The notes under the pieces: model-generated
Databases searched by the model: none
What the model was told of the DNA's origin: nothing
The model's input: the letters and a program-made list of their open reading frames with translations, nothing else
Source of the DNA: Microbacterium sp. Leaf151
GTDB taxonomy: Bacteria > Actinomycetota > Actinomycetes > Actinomycetales > Microbacteriaceae
Length of the DNA: 64,000 nucleotides
NCBI RefSeq assembly: GCF_001424225.1
Contig: NZ_LMOR01000002.1
Span: 496,001-560,000 of the forward strand
Reading direction: 5' to 3'
Shown: positions 8,422-16,551 of the stretch, in pieces
How positions within the stretch are numbered: position 1 is the stretch's first letter
Layout of the letters: every line of letters begins with the position of its first letter
Program-made: the position numbers and the translations under genes

Positions 8422-9324
8422 TCAGCGCCCGGGCACCTCGCCGGGCTCTTCGCCCGACACGATCGGCACGCGCACCGCGCTGCCCCATTCGGTCCAGGAG
8501 CCGTCGTAGTTGCGCACGTCGTCGAACCCGAGGAGGTGCCGGAGCACGAACCACGTGTGGCTGGACCGCTCGCCGATGCGGCAATAGGCCACGACCTTGT
8601 CGCCGTTCTTGAGGCCCGCACCCTCGCGGTAGATGGCATCCAATTCCGCACGCGGCTTGAATCCGCCGTCTTCGGCCACGGCCTTGCCCCACGGAACACT
8701 CTGGGCGCTCGGGATGTGCCCGGCGCGCAACGCGCCCTCTTCGGGGTAGGCGGGCGCCGTCGTGCGCTCGCCCGAGTACTCCTCCGGTGAGCGGACATCG
8801 ATGAGGGGGTTGCCGAGGTGGCGGAGCACGTCGTCCTTGTAGGCGCGGATGACGGAGTCGTCGCGCTCGACCACCGGATACGCGGTGGCCTCGACGACCG
8901 TCTTATCGGTCGTGACGGGACGCCCCTCGGCGATCCACTTGTCGCGGCCGCCGTCGAGCAGGCGTACGTCGTCGTGGCCGAACAGCGAGAACACCCACAG
9001 CGCGTAGGCGGCCCACCAGTTGTTCTTGTCGCCGTAGATGACGACGGTGTCGTCGCGCGAGATGCCCTTACGGCTCAACAGCTCCGCGAACCCTTCACCG
9101 TCGACATAGTCACGCACGACAGGGTCGTTCAGCTCGGTGTGCCAGTCCACCTTCACGGCGCCGGGGATGTGCCCCGTCTCGTACAGCAGCACGTCTTCGT
9201 CGGATTCGACGACGACGAGACCCGGCTGGCCGAGGCGTTCCTGCAGCCATTCGCCGGTCACGAGACGGCCGGGCTCGGCGTACTCGGCGAACTTGGGCGA
9301 GGTGGTGTCGAACTCGACGGTCAC
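8422..9324 (-). CDS. sseA: Thiosulfate/3-mercaptopyruvate-type sulfurtransferase (tandem rhodanese)
   Basis: A 300-residue protein with two rhodanese modules. The first (about residues 15-135) contains [18 protein letters not shown] and [14 protein letters not shown]. The second carries the catalytic cysteine in [15 protein letters not shown], a loop of the thiosulfate-sulfurtransferase type. It would move sulfane sulfur to cyanide, thiols or protein acceptors in the cytosol. The GTG at 9324 has GAGGAG five bases upstream, while the longer open frame has no such site. A minus-strand TAGGGT at 9383-9388 is the likely -10 box. It is followed by sufE, and zapE is divergent. Confidence 0.88.
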   Translation of the reverse strand: MTVEFDTTSPKFAEYAEPGRLVTGEWLQERLGQPGLVVVESDEDVLLYETGHIPGAVKVDWHTELNDPVVRDYVDGEGFAELLSRKGISRDDTVVIYGDKNNWWAAYALWVFSLFGHDDVRLLDGGRDKWIAEGRPVTTDKTVVEATAYPVVERDDSVIRAYKDDVLRHLGNPLIDVRSPEEYSGERTTAPAYPEEGALRAGHIPSAQSVPWGKAVAEDGGFKPRAELDAIYREGAGLKNGDKVVAYCRIGERSSHTWFVLRHLLGFDDVRNYDGSWTEWGSAVRVPIVSGEEPGEVPGR

Positions 9325-9442
9325 GGGATCTCCTCGGTCGGGGCGATGGATGCGGCGGCATAGGCTGGACACCGCACCTTCGACCCTAGATCCGCCGTGT
9401 CGGGGCACGCACCCTCCCGTAAGACTTGGACACAGGACGGCC

Positions 9443-10480
9443 ATGACCTCGACTCCCGCCACGACAGGGCTCATCCACCTCACCGAGCGCGAGCCCGCCG
9501 TCTCGGGAGCCGAGATGGTCAGTGCTCTCGTGCCGCCTCCGCAGTTCGACGGCGCGACCTTCGAGTCCTACCGGGCGGATGCCGCGTACCCCTCGCAGCA
9601 GGAGGCGAAGGAACTGTTGCAGGCGTTCGCCGGCAGGCAGTCGGCGCCGGCGAAGAAGGGCGGATTCTTCCGAAGGGCCGAGAAGGCGCCGCAGGTTAAG
9701 CCGGGCGTGTACCTCGACGGCGGTTTCGGTGTCGGAAAGACCCACCTGCTCGCCTCGATCTACCACGCGATGCCCGCCCGCCGGAAGTACTTCGGTTCGT
9801 TCATCGAGTACACCGCGCTGGTGGGCGTGCTCGGCTACGCCAAAGCCGTCGAGCTGTTCCGCGGCTCCGACCTGCTCTGCATCGACGAGTTCGAGCTCGA
9901 CGACCCGGGCGACACGATGGTGATGACGCGCCTGCTCGGCGAGCTGGTGGCATCCGGAACACGGCTCGCCGCGACCTCGAACACCCCTCCCAACGCGCTG
10001 GGCGAGGGTCGCTTCGCTGCTCAGGACTTCCTCCGCGAGATCCAGTCGATGTCCGACAGCTTCCGCACCATCCGCATCGACGGCACCGACTACCGCCAGC
10101 GCGCCATCGACGGCGCGGCCCGCGTGCTCGGCGACGACGACTACCGACAGGCGGTGGATGCCGCCTCCGCCGGGGGAGTGGCATCCGATGACGCGTTCTC
10201 GGAGCTCGTGGGTCATCTCGCGCGCGTGCACCCCTCACGGTTCATCCGCCTCATCGACGGCGTCACCACGATCGGCCTGCGCGACGTGCAGGTGCTGCAC
10301 GACCAGTCGGCGGCGCTGCGCCTCGTCGCGTTCGTCGACCGGGCCTACGACGCGCAGATCCCGATTCGCGCGACCGGCGTGCCGTTGAGCAGTGTGTTCA
10401 GCGACGAGATGCTGGGCGGCGGGTATCGCAAGAAATACCTGCGCGCGGTGTCGCGCATGGTGGCGCTCACGCATTCGTGA
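9443..10480 (+). CDS. zapE: AFG1/ZapE-family ATPase
   Basis: A 345-residue P-loop ATPase of the AFG1/ZapE family, linked in proteobacteria to Z-ring constriction and in mitochondria to membrane-protein turnover. The Walker A motif is [11 protein letters not shown] near residue 93, the Walker B is [14 protein letters not shown], and the sensor region [15 protein letters not shown] follows. The ATG at 9443 begins [13 protein letters not shown]. The open frame extends upstream but that part is antisense to the sulfurtransferase promoter. The cytosolic role in actinobacteria is not established. It is alone in its transcription unit, with the amt promoter region after it. Confidence 0.85.
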   Translation: MTSTPATTGLIHLTEREPAVSGAEMVSALVPPPQFDGATFESYRADAAYPSQQEAKELLQAFAGRQSAPAKKGGFFRRAEKAPQVKPGVYLDGGFGVGKTHLLASIYHAMPARRKYFGSFIEYTALVGVLGYAKAVELFRGSDLLCIDEFELDDPGDTMVMTRLLGELVASGTRLAATSNTPPNALGEGRFAAQDFLREIQSMSDSFRTIRIDGTDYRQRAIDGAARVLGDDDYRQAVDAASAGGVASDDAFSELVGHLARVHPSRFIRLIDGVTTIGLRDVQVLHDQSAALRLVAFVDRAYDAQIPIRATGVPLSSVFSDEMLGGGYRKKYLRAVSRMVALTHS

Positions 10481-10539
10481 GCCGCTCATCAGTGGCCTGA
10501 AGGTGCGCGAAACGCAGTGTTTACCGGAGTGAGCTCTCT

Positions 10540-10555
10540 GTAACGTGCCTGAAAC
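10540..10555 (+). promoter_or_regulatory. Candidate GlnR-type box upstream of amt
   Basis: GTAAC at 10540-10544, six bases (10545-10550), then GAAAC at 10551-10555 match the actinobacterial GlnR half-box gTnAC-n6-GaAAC. A weaker pair of AC-containing elements follows at the same 11-bp period. The site lies about 90 bp before the amt start codon, a sensible place for nitrogen control. Confidence 0.5.
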
Positions 10556-10644
10556 ACGAGGCGAACGACGACGGTAACCCGGGGTGGGAACACTGAGGGG
10601 ACCCGACGCTTTACCTGCGTCCCTGCAGAGAGGTTCCCTCCGAG

Positions 10645-11919
10645 ATGGATCAAGGCAACACCGCATTCATCCTGATAGCAGCGGCACTCGTGCTGCTCAT
10701 GACGCCAGGACTCGCATTCTTCTACGGCGGACTCGTCAAGGCCAAGAGCGTCATCAGCATGATGATGATGAGCTTCGGCGCGATGGGCCTCATGGGCGTG
10801 CTGTGGGTGCTCTACGGGTACTCCATCGCCTTCCCCAGCACCGATGAGGGCGCCACCCAGGTGCCCTGGACGATCGACTTCACCAACTTCGGCCTCGCCA
10901 GCGTGCTCGAGACGCCCGAGGGCGCGGCATACCCGCCGCTCGCGTTCGTCGCGTTCCAGGCCACCTTCGCCATCATCACCGTCGCGCTCGTCTCGGGCGC
11001 CATCGCCGACCGCGCCAAGTTCGGCGCGTGGATGGTCTTCGCCGCCATCTGGGCCACGGTCGTGTACTTCCCCGTCGCCAGCTGGGTGTTCAACTTCGGC
11101 CTCGCCGATGACGGGTCGTTCTCGTACGGCGGCTGGATCACCCACGGCATGCAGGACGTCTTCGGTGTCGGCGCGATCGACTTCGCGGGCGGTACCGCGG
11201 TGCACATCAACGCCGGTGCCGCAGCACTCGCGCTCGCTCTGGTGCTCGGCAAGCGCGTCGGCTTCCAGAAGGGCGCGCACGTCCCCCACAACCCGCCGTT
11301 CGTTCTGCTGGGTGCGGGCCTGCTGTGGTTCGGATGGTTCGGCTTCAACGCCGGCTCGGAGCTCGCCGCCGACAACACCGCCGCCCTCGCGTTCGTCAAC
11401 ACGATCGCCGCTCCCGCCGCCGCTCTGCTCGCGTGGCTGATCGTGGAGAAGATCAAGGACGGCAAGCCCACCTCGGTCGGTGCCGCCTCCGGTGCCGTCG
11501 CGGGTCTGGTCGCCATCACCCCGGCCTGCGCCTCGCTGACGCCGGTCTGGGCGATCGTCCTCGGCCTCGTCGCGGGTGCCGTCTGCGCCCTCGCCATCGA
11601 GCTGAAGTTCAAGCTCGGCTTCGACGACTCGCTCGACGTGGTCGGCATCCACCTCGTCGGTGGTCTGATCGGAACGCTGTACCTCGGCATCTTCGCCAAC
11701 GGCTCCGGTCTCATCTACAGCGGCTCGCTCACGCAGCTGCTCGTGCAGGCCATCGCCGCCTTCGCCGTGATGATCTACTCGTTCGTGCTCGCCTTCGTCA
11801 TCGGGTTCGCGGTCGACAAGACCATCGGCTTCCGCGTGAAGAACGAGGACGAGATCGCCGGCATCGACACGGTCGTGCACGGTGAAGAGGGCTACGTGCT
11901 CTCCGACACCCGCGGCTGA
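10645..11919 (+). CDS. amt: Ammonium transporter (Amt family)
   Basis: A 424-residue polytopic membrane protein that conducts ammonium across the cytoplasmic membrane. The first helix follows MDQGNTAFILIAAALVLL, and ALVLLMTPGLAFFYGGLVK is the family signature. GGTAVHINAGAAALALAL and DVVGIHLVGGLIGTLY carry the twin pore histidines. About 11 helices can be drawn, and the C-terminal tail is short. No PII protein gene (glnK) follows, unlike the usual amt-glnK pair. A GlnR-like box stands upstream, and a hairpin closes the unit after 15 bases. Confidence 0.95.
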   Translation: MDQGNTAFILIAAALVLLMTPGLAFFYGGLVKAKSVISMMMMSFGAMGLMGVLWVLYGYSIAFPSTDEGATQVPWTIDFTNFGLASVLETPEGAAYPPLAFVAFQATFAIITVALVSGAIADRAKFGAWMVFAAIWATVVYFPVASWVFNFGLADDGSFSYGGWITHGMQDVFGVGAIDFAGGTAVHINAGAAALALALVLGKRVGFQKGAHVPHNPPFVLLGAGLLWFGWFGFNAGSELAADNTAALAFVNTIAAPAAALLAWLIVEKIKDGKPTSVGAASGAVAGLVAITPACASLTPVWAIVLGLVAGAVCALAIELKFKLGFDDSLDVVGIHLVGGLIGTLYLGIFANGSGLIYSGSLTQLLVQAIAAFAVMIYSFVLAFVIGFAVDKTIGFRVKNEDEIAGIDTVVHGEEGYVLSDTRG

Positions 11920-11934
11920 TCCGCTCCACCCCGT

Positions 11935-11968
11935 ACGGGGCGTCACCGACTCGTCGGTGGCGCCCCGT
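11935..11968 (+). terminator. Terminator hairpin after amt
   Basis: ACGGGGCGTCACCGA and TCGGTGGCGCCCCGT pair over 15 bp with one wobble around a four-base loop, shortly after the amt stop. Confidence 0.7.
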
Positions 11969-11991
11969 TCGTCGTGTCTAGGGTGGGCGGT

Positions 11992-12522
11992 ATGGGAACC
12001 GCGTCTCGTCTGATCTCCGCCGTCCTGGGCCTGCTGCGCCCGTCCGCACCGCAGGCGCGTCCGGCACCGGTCCGGGACGCGCCGGGAGAGGCGTCGCGGC
12101 GCCCGATGGCACCGCGGGGGAGCGAGACGGTCGAGATCGACCCTCCGCGTCGGCTGACGCTGGTCTACGCCCCACAACGCGACAACGCGCCCGATGGCGG
12201 CGAAATCGTCTGGACCTGGGTGCCTTACGAGGAGCGCGACGGGCGCGGCAAGGACCGCCCCGTGCTCGTCATCGGCAGAGCGGATGCCACCCACTCGTAC
12301 GCCGTGCGCCTGACGAGCAAGCCGCACGACGGCGACCGCCAGTACCTCGCGCTCGGCACGGGGGAGTGGGACCCGCAGAGCCGCCCCTCGTGGATCGACG
12401 TCGAGCAGGTGTACCTCGTGCACGACGCGGGCATGCGCCGTGAGGCGGCCGCCCTGGACCGCAAGCGATTCGATGCCGTCGCCGCAGCGCTCTCCGCGCG
12501 GTACGGGTGGCAGCGCGGCTGA
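11992..12522 (+). CDS. PemK/MazF-like protein without visible antitoxin partner
   Basis: A 176-residue protein with a PemK-like core. After a hydrophobic, Pro/Arg-rich N terminus come IVWTWVPYEERDGRGKDRPV and LVIGRADATHSYAVRLTSKP, like the start of the PemK/CcdB barrel, and a C-terminal WIDVEQVYLVHDAG segment. Classical members are sequence-specific endoribonuclease toxins of about 110 residues. This one is longer, and no small antitoxin gene precedes it, so a housekeeping or regulatory role is as likely as toxin. The ATG at 11992 lies seven bases after TAGGGT (11979-11984), pointing to a leaderless message. An upstream in-frame GTG at 11974 would precede the promoter. Confidence 0.68.
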   Translation: MGTASRLISAVLGLLRPSAPQARPAPVRDAPGEASRRPMAPRGSETVEIDPPRRLTLVYAPQRDNAPDGGEIVWTWVPYEERDGRGKDRPVLVIGRADATHSYAVRLTSKPHDGDRQYLALGTGEWDPQSRPSWIDVEQVYLVHDAGMRREAAALDRKRFDAVAAALSARYGWQRG

Positions 12523-12590
12523 GAAGCCGAGCGCCGGATGCCGCGGACATCGCCCCGGGCTGTCTCGGCGCTAGTGGGGAGAATGACAAA

Positions 12591-12610
12591 GCCCCCGGCG
12601 AGCCGGGGGC
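12591..12610 (-). terminator. Terminator downstream of tRNA-Val(CAC)
   Basis: GCCCCCGG and CCGGGGGC form an 8-bp stem with a 4-nt loop. On the minus strand it is followed by TTTGTCATT, and it lies 8 bases beyond the tRNA 3' end. Confidence 0.75.
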
Positions 12611-12618
12611 TTGTGCGG

Positions 12619-12691
12619 TGGGCGATACCGGACTCGAACCGATGACCTCTTCCGTGTGAAGGAAGCGCGCTACCAACTGCGCCAATCGCCC
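12619..12691 (-). tRNA. tRNA-Val (anticodon CAC)
   Basis: On the minus strand the acceptor GGGCGAT pairs with ATCGCCC, the anticodon stem CTTCC/GGAAG encloses TTCACAC, and the T arm contains GGTTCGAGTCC. The anticodon CAC reads GUG. Discriminator base is A, and the 3' CCA is not encoded. Confidence 0.95.
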
Positions 12692-12843
12692 GCATCCCGA
12701 ACGGGACTCAACGATCGTACCGGATGCCGGAACGTGCTCCAGACCACCTGTGCCGGACACACCCGGGCCGCGCGCGGTTTTGCGCGCACGCCCAGATCAG
12801 GTAATGTCTTACGAGTGCTCGGGGCAAGCCCCGGGAACGAAAT

Positions 12844-12916
12844 GCGGATGTAGCGCAGTTGGTAGCGCACAACCTTGCCAAGGTTGGGGTCGCGAGTTCG
12901 AGTCTCGTCATCCGCT
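12844..12916 (+). tRNA. tRNA-Gly (anticodon GCC)
   Basis: Acceptor GCGGATG pairs with CATCCGC. The anticodon stem CAACC/GGTTG encloses TTGCCAA, and the T arm holds GTTCGAGTC. Anticodon GCC reads GGC and GGU. CCA is not encoded. Confidence 0.95.
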
Positions 12917-12981
12917 CGAGTGGAGGGATCTCCGTCTGGGAAACCGATGGAGCATCACGACACGTGGGTCGAACCACACAC

Positions 12982-13052
12982 GGTGGCGTGGCCGAGCGGC
13001 TAGGCACCGGCCTGCAAAGCCGTTTACACGGGTTCGAATCCCGTCGCCACCT
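12982..13052 (+). tRNA. tRNA-Cys (anticodon GCA)
   Basis: Acceptor GGTGGCG pairs with CGCCACC. The anticodon loop CTGCAAA gives GCA, the T arm holds GGTTCGAATCC, and the discriminator base is U, as required for cysteine tRNA. Confidence 0.95.
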
Positions 13053-13079
13053 CAACTCACAACAGAACAGCCTGTATAG

Positions 13080-13151
13080 GCGCGATTGGCGCAGCGGTAG
13101 CGCGCTTCCCTGACACGGAAGAGGTCACTGGTTCGATCCCAGTATCGCGCA
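13080..13151 (+). tRNA. tRNA-Val (anticodon GAC)
   Basis: Acceptor GCGCGAT pairs with ATCGCGC. Stem CTTCC/GGAAG encloses CTGACAC, anticodon GAC. CCA is present in the DNA at 13152-13154, unlike in the other three tRNAs of the cluster. A strong terminator follows within a few bases. Confidence 0.95.
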
Positions 13152-13155
13152 CCAC

Positions 13156-13193
13156 AACGAGAAAGCCCCCGGTTCGCCGGGGGCTTTCTCGTT
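13156..13193 (+). terminator. Terminator of the tRNA cluster
   Basis: A perfect 17-bp stem (13156-13172 with 13177-13193) and TTCG loop, with GGGGGCTTTCTCGTT on its 3' side. Confidence 0.9.
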
Positions 13194-13582
13194 CGCGCGG
13201 TGTGCGCCCGATGGAGGGCCGACAGCCCCGTTCGGTTGGGTCCTCGGAGAAGTCGGTCGCAGAACGTCACCGAGTTCGACCGAACAAAGATCGGCGGCAG
13301 GTATTTCCAGCCCCGGGCGCGCTTCGACCACCGCGCTCTCGCCCGCCCTCGGGCGCAGCCGGCATGTCCACGGGGGTGCACCCGTCCGACGCCGTGAACG
13401 AGCGACGGGGTGAAACGCGCACACGATGGGAGCGGGATTCCGGGGGCCGACCACACGGCGCCCCCGGCGATGCGCGGATAGGTCGTATATGTCATCTAGA
13501 CAAGACATCTCGCCGCGAGGCGCGTGAGCTCACTCCATGTGTCTCCGTCGCCACTCGCTCGCACACAGAGAAGGACCTTCTT
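13194..13582. other. Non-coding region before the RCC1-repeat gene
   Basis: About 390 bases without a recognisable gene. The frame of the downstream gene happens to be open here, but the translation is low-complexity and Arg/Pro-rich. A small inverted repeat ATGTC...GACAT occurs near 13489-13508, and AGAAGGA at 13569-13575 is the ribosome-binding site for the next gene. Its promoter must lie here, but I cannot place it with confidence. Confidence 0.5.
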
Positions 13583-15085
13583 ATGGACCCGAACTCGCAC
13601 CCCACCGCCGCACCGTCGAACGACACGAGTGCGTCGCTGACCCGCCGCAACATCCTCGCCGGTGCCGCGTGGGCCGTACCCGCGGTGGCTCTCACCGCGA
13701 GCACTCCCGCGTTCGCGGCATCCAGTGCACTGCTCATGCTGAGCACCCCCAACATGCAGGTGCCCGCCTCGGGTGCAGTCACGGTGACGGCGACACTGAA
13801 GAACGCGTCTGGCGCCGCGACGGCGGGGGCGTCCGTCTCGTTCACCGGCCCCAGCGGGGCGACGATCAACCCGGCGTCGGCGGTGACAAACGGCACGGGT
13901 GCCGCGACGACGGGGCTGAACCTCAAGGCACCGTGGACGAAGCCGGGTTCGACGGTCGCGGTCAACGCGACGTCGGGATCCGAGTCGAAGTCCCAGTCCT
14001 TCACAGTGATCGGCTCCAACCTCGTCGCCGCAGGGAACGTCTACTCCTCGACACCCGCTCAGACGGAGTTGGTGTTTCCCTCACCGGCCGTGGATGCCGT
14101 GGCGAGTGGCGGGTCCTTCGCCGTTCTGCTGAACAACGGCACCGTATGGACCAAGGGCGACAACAGCAACGGACAGCTGGGAGACAACACGTCCACTGAT
14201 AGATCGACCTGGGCTCAGGTGCCTGGCCTGTCGAATGTGACGCAGATTGCCGCCGGGTCGGGTTCCCTGTACGCGCTGCTCTCGGACGGTTCCGTGAAGG
14301 CGTGGGGGTACAACGCCTTCGGTCAGCTCGGCGATGGAACAACGACGCCACGGTACTCGCCCACACCGGTGTCCAACCTGTCGGGTGTGACCCAGATCGC
14401 GGCCGGCGGCGCCACCGCATTCGCGCTGCTGTCGGACAAGTCGGTCAAGGCGTGGGGATACAACAACGTCGGTCAGGTCGGTGATGGCAGCACGACGAAT
14501 CGATCTACTCCGTCCACGGTGAGCAACCTGTCGAACGTCGTCCAGATCGCAGCGGGTAGATTCCGGACGTTGGGCATACCTGACGTCGCAACCGCGTACG
14601 CGTTGCTGTCCGATGGATCGGTCAAGGCATGGGGATTCAACAACGCCGGTCAGGTGGGCGACGGCACGACGACGAGCCGGTCGGCACCGACACCCGTGCT
14701 CGACGTGTCCGGCGCGACTCAGGTCGCCGCAGGTTCCGGGACCGGGTTCGTCTTGCTTTCCGACGGTTCGGTGCGGGGGTGGGGGCGCAACAACGTCGGC
14801 CAGGTGGGCGACGGCACGACGACAAACCGTTCCAGGCCCACAACCGTGACGAGAGTGGCGTCAGCGGTGCAAGTGAGTGCAGCTGCGGGAACCGCCTACG
14901 CGATGTCGTCGGACGGTTCGGTGCGATCGTGGGGATACAACACCTACGGCCAGATCGGCGATGGATCGACGACCGATCGTCCGGCCCCGGTCAGCCTCGC
15001 GGTACCGGCGGGACATTCCGTCGAACGGCTGGCAAGCAACGGGTCGGGTGCCGAGACGGTTTTTCTGGTCATGGCGACCACCTGA
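13583..15085 (+). CDS. Exported RCC1-repeat protein with twin-arginine-like signal and Ig-like domain
   Basis: A 500-residue exported protein of unknown function. Residues 21-22 are RR in LTRRNILAGAAWAVP, followed by a hydrophobic stretch and AFA near residue 45, which looks like a twin-arginine signal with cleavage. Residues 50-150 form an Ig-like (invasin/BIG type) domain. From about 170 to 495 there are six RCC1-type repeats, each with a core like KAWGYNNVGQVGDGSTT. The fourth repeat is preceded by a short insertion (RFRTLGIPDVAT). Such repeats build a seven-bladed propeller, so one blade may be formed by the ends. The ATG at 13583 has AGAAGGA eight bases upstream. A decayed partial copy follows immediately. 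No adjacent gene suggests a partner. Confidence 0.8.
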   Translation: MDPNSHPTAAPSNDTSASLTRRNILAGAAWAVPAVALTASTPAFAASSALLMLSTPNMQVPASGAVTVTATLKNASGAATAGASVSFTGPSGATINPASAVTNGTGAATTGLNLKAPWTKPGSTVAVNATSGSESKSQSFTVIGSNLVAAGNVYSSTPAQTELVFPSPAVDAVASGGSFAVLLNNGTVWTKGDNSNGQLGDNTSTDRSTWAQVPGLSNVTQIAAGSGSLYALLSDGSVKAWGYNAFGQLGDGTTTPRYSPTPVSNLSGVTQIAAGGATAFALLSDKSVKAWGYNNVGQVGDGSTTNRSTPSTVSNLSNVVQIAAGRFRTLGIPDVATAYALLSDGSVKAWGFNNAGQVGDGTTTSRSAPTPVLDVSGATQVAAGSGTGFVLLSDGSVRGWGRNNVGQVGDGTTTNRSRPTTVTRVASAVQVSAAAGTAYAMSSDGSVRSWGYNTYGQIGDGSTTDRPAPVSLAVPAGHSVERLASNGSGAETVFLVMATT

Positions 15086-15102
15086 ACCCGCTGACGACGC
15101 GC

Positions 15103-15218
15103 GCCAAGCCCGGCCCGGCCCCCACTGCGTCGACGACGGGAGGGTCGGGGGCGAAGTCGCAGTCGTCCATCGTGATCGGCGCAACCCTGACGGCCGCTGG
15201 TGGCGACCATCACTCGTC
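15103..15218 (+). pseudogene. Remnant of a second copy of the RCC1 protein's Ig-like region
   Basis: In a different frame from the upstream gene, this stretch reads KPGPAPTAST then GAKSQSSIVIGATLTAAG and HHSS. It aligns with KPGSTVAVNA, SKSQSFTVIGSNLVAAG and VYSS at about residues 113-153 of the RCC1-repeat protein. The frame has no fitting start and runs into unrelated sequence, so it is a fragment left by duplication and decay or by recombination between tandem paralogues. Confidence 0.6.
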
Positions 15219-15411
15219 GCTCGCCCCAGCCGAGCCCGCGTCTAGGGCGTGTTGCTGGGGCAGCCGGTGTCGACGCTCAGAGGCACCGGGGTCCCGAGAT
15301 CAGGGGCAACGAACGGTTCCACGCCATGTCCTCGCACAAACGTAGAGGCCACTTTTCCCGCAGCTACCGGGAGCGTCACTCGATCACTGCAGAGCGTGGC
15401 CTGCGGGAGAG

Positions 15412-15464
15412 TGTCGCCCCCGCCGCCAGTAAGGGGGGCTGCGGAGTGCCTGGCGGCGGGGACA
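15412..15464. repeat. Inverted motif pair, TGTC...CCCCGCCGCCAG type
   Basis: CCCCGCCGCCAG at 15418-15429 is the exact reverse complement of 15450-15461. Both outer ends carry TGTC, and the left copy has a 3-bp insertion after it. A related palindrome, TGTCCGCC-aaat-GGGGGACA, follows at 15481-15500. Confidence 0.6.
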
Positions 15465-15724
15465 GGTAAAAGCTATCCCATGTCCGCCAAATGGGGGACA
15501 CGGAATCGCCCATCTTGATCCGCTCCTCAGAAGACGTTGAGCTTGCACATATCCGTCGCGCGCTGCATCTCGGTCGGGGTGTCCACCGGCGCCGCAGGAG
15601 CATCACGTCGTCGAGGATGCGGTCCCGTCCGACACCCCGCTGGCGACCGCCTGGCGGAGGAGAGCTCGTACGCGAGACGACGGCGCACACGGCGGTGCTC
15701 TGGCCTCCCGGCCGGAGACATGAT

Positions 15725-15775
15725 TGTCCCCGCCGCAGCTGGAACGGGTGTGGGGTCTACCGAGCGGCGGGGACA
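15725..15775. repeat. Second inverted TGTCCCCGCCGC pair
   Basis: TGTCCCCGCCGC at 15725-15736 is the exact reverse complement of 15764-15775, with 27 bases between. It shares the same core as the pair at 15412-15464, about 300 bp to the left. Confidence 0.65.
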
Positions 15776-15953
15776 GCTCGAAGTTAGGGCATGAGCACCC
15801 CGTCGCCACGGCGTTTCGCCGAGCCTTGCGTCATCCTTGTGCTCGTCTTGAGGTTCATCGCTCGTGGCGAGGGGCGCGGCGGCGCGAGGAGGGGTCCCGC
15901 CAGGTTCGAACGCCCCCGCTATCGGCTCGGTCACGACCACTAGCCTGAGCACC

Positions 15954-16367
15954 ATGACTGTTCCCGACACCCTGTGGCGTGAGATCTCGGCATCCCCGTT
16001 CGTCTCCCTCGGCACGTATCGCCGCAACGGCGCGCTGGTGTCCGTGCCGGTGTGGATCGCACGCGACGGCGACGAGCTCGTGGTCACGAGTGAGCGCACG
16101 ACGGGCAAGGTGAAGCGGCTCCGAAACGACGCGCGCGTGACCCTGCGGCCCTGCAGCCGGATGGGCGCAGTCGACCCGGATGCCATCACCGTCGAGGCGC
16201 AGGGACGGATCGCGGGGCCGGCCACCGACGACGCGAGGGCCGATCACGCACTCCGCCGCAAGTACGGACTGCAATACCGGGCCATCCTCGGGTTCGAGTC
16301 GCTGGTCCGTCGAGTGCAGCGCAAGCCCGGCGACCGCGTCATCATCCGCATCTCCCGCTCCGCCTGA
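15954..16367 (+). CDS. PPOX-class split-barrel flavin/F420 protein
   Basis: A 137-residue split beta-barrel protein of the pyridoxamine-phosphate-oxidase-like superfamily. FVSLGTYRRNGALVSVPVWI, then DELVVTSERTTGKVKRLRND and VTLRPCSRMG, are typical of actinobacterial PPOX proteins, many of which bind F420 or FMN. The reaction is unknown. The ATG at 15954 is seven bases after a TAGCCT -10 box (15941-15946), so the message is probably leaderless. A second, distinct PPOX protein lies 600 bp downstream, beyond a DUF7882 gene. The neighbourhood is accessory. Confidence 0.75.
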   Translation: MTVPDTLWREISASPFVSLGTYRRNGALVSVPVWIARDGDELVVTSERTTGKVKRLRNDARVTLRPCSRMGAVDPDAITVEAQGRIAGPATDDARADHALRRKYGLQYRAILGFESLVRRVQRKPGDRVIIRISRSA

Positions 16368-16551
16368 GCACCTCGGACGACGCCGGGACGAAACGCGCTG
16401 TCCGCAAAGCGACGAAGCCTGCAAGGGGGTTTGCGGGCGACACCGTCGCGGGAGACAGTTCCGGAAGAGATATAGCGATCACCGCCTTCGGGCTCGCGCC
16501 CTCCTCTCGCTCGGAGACGCGCAGGGCGGTGGTGGCTGCAAAGGGGGCAGC

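Larger units (their letters stand above)
15219..15953. other. Gene-poor accessory region with IS-end-like motifs
   Basis: About 735 bases where neither strand gives a convincing protein. Minus-strand frames here are Arg/Pro-rich and lack family motifs. One ends MQRATDMCKLNVF, followed on the minus strand by GAGGAGCGG and an ATG, but neither piece resembles a family I know. Several inverted TGTCCCCGCCGC motifs suggest the scar of a mobile element. The promoter of the next gene (TAGCCT at 15941-15946) lies at the right edge. Confidence 0.5.

Noticed and set aside
10489..12423. A 644-codon minus-strand frame across amt
   Set aside because: Asp/Glu/Gly/Arg-rich shadow of amt and the pemK-like gene, without motifs.
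13202..13582. Longer start for the RCC1-repeat protein
   Set aside because: It would bury the signal peptide inside the protein. The ATG at 13583 has a good ribosome-binding site.
15527..16225. A 232-codon minus-strand frame in the accessory gap
   Set aside because: Part overlaps the PPOX gene and the rest is low complexity. The closing peptide MCKLNVF is curious, but I cannot tie it to a transposase.
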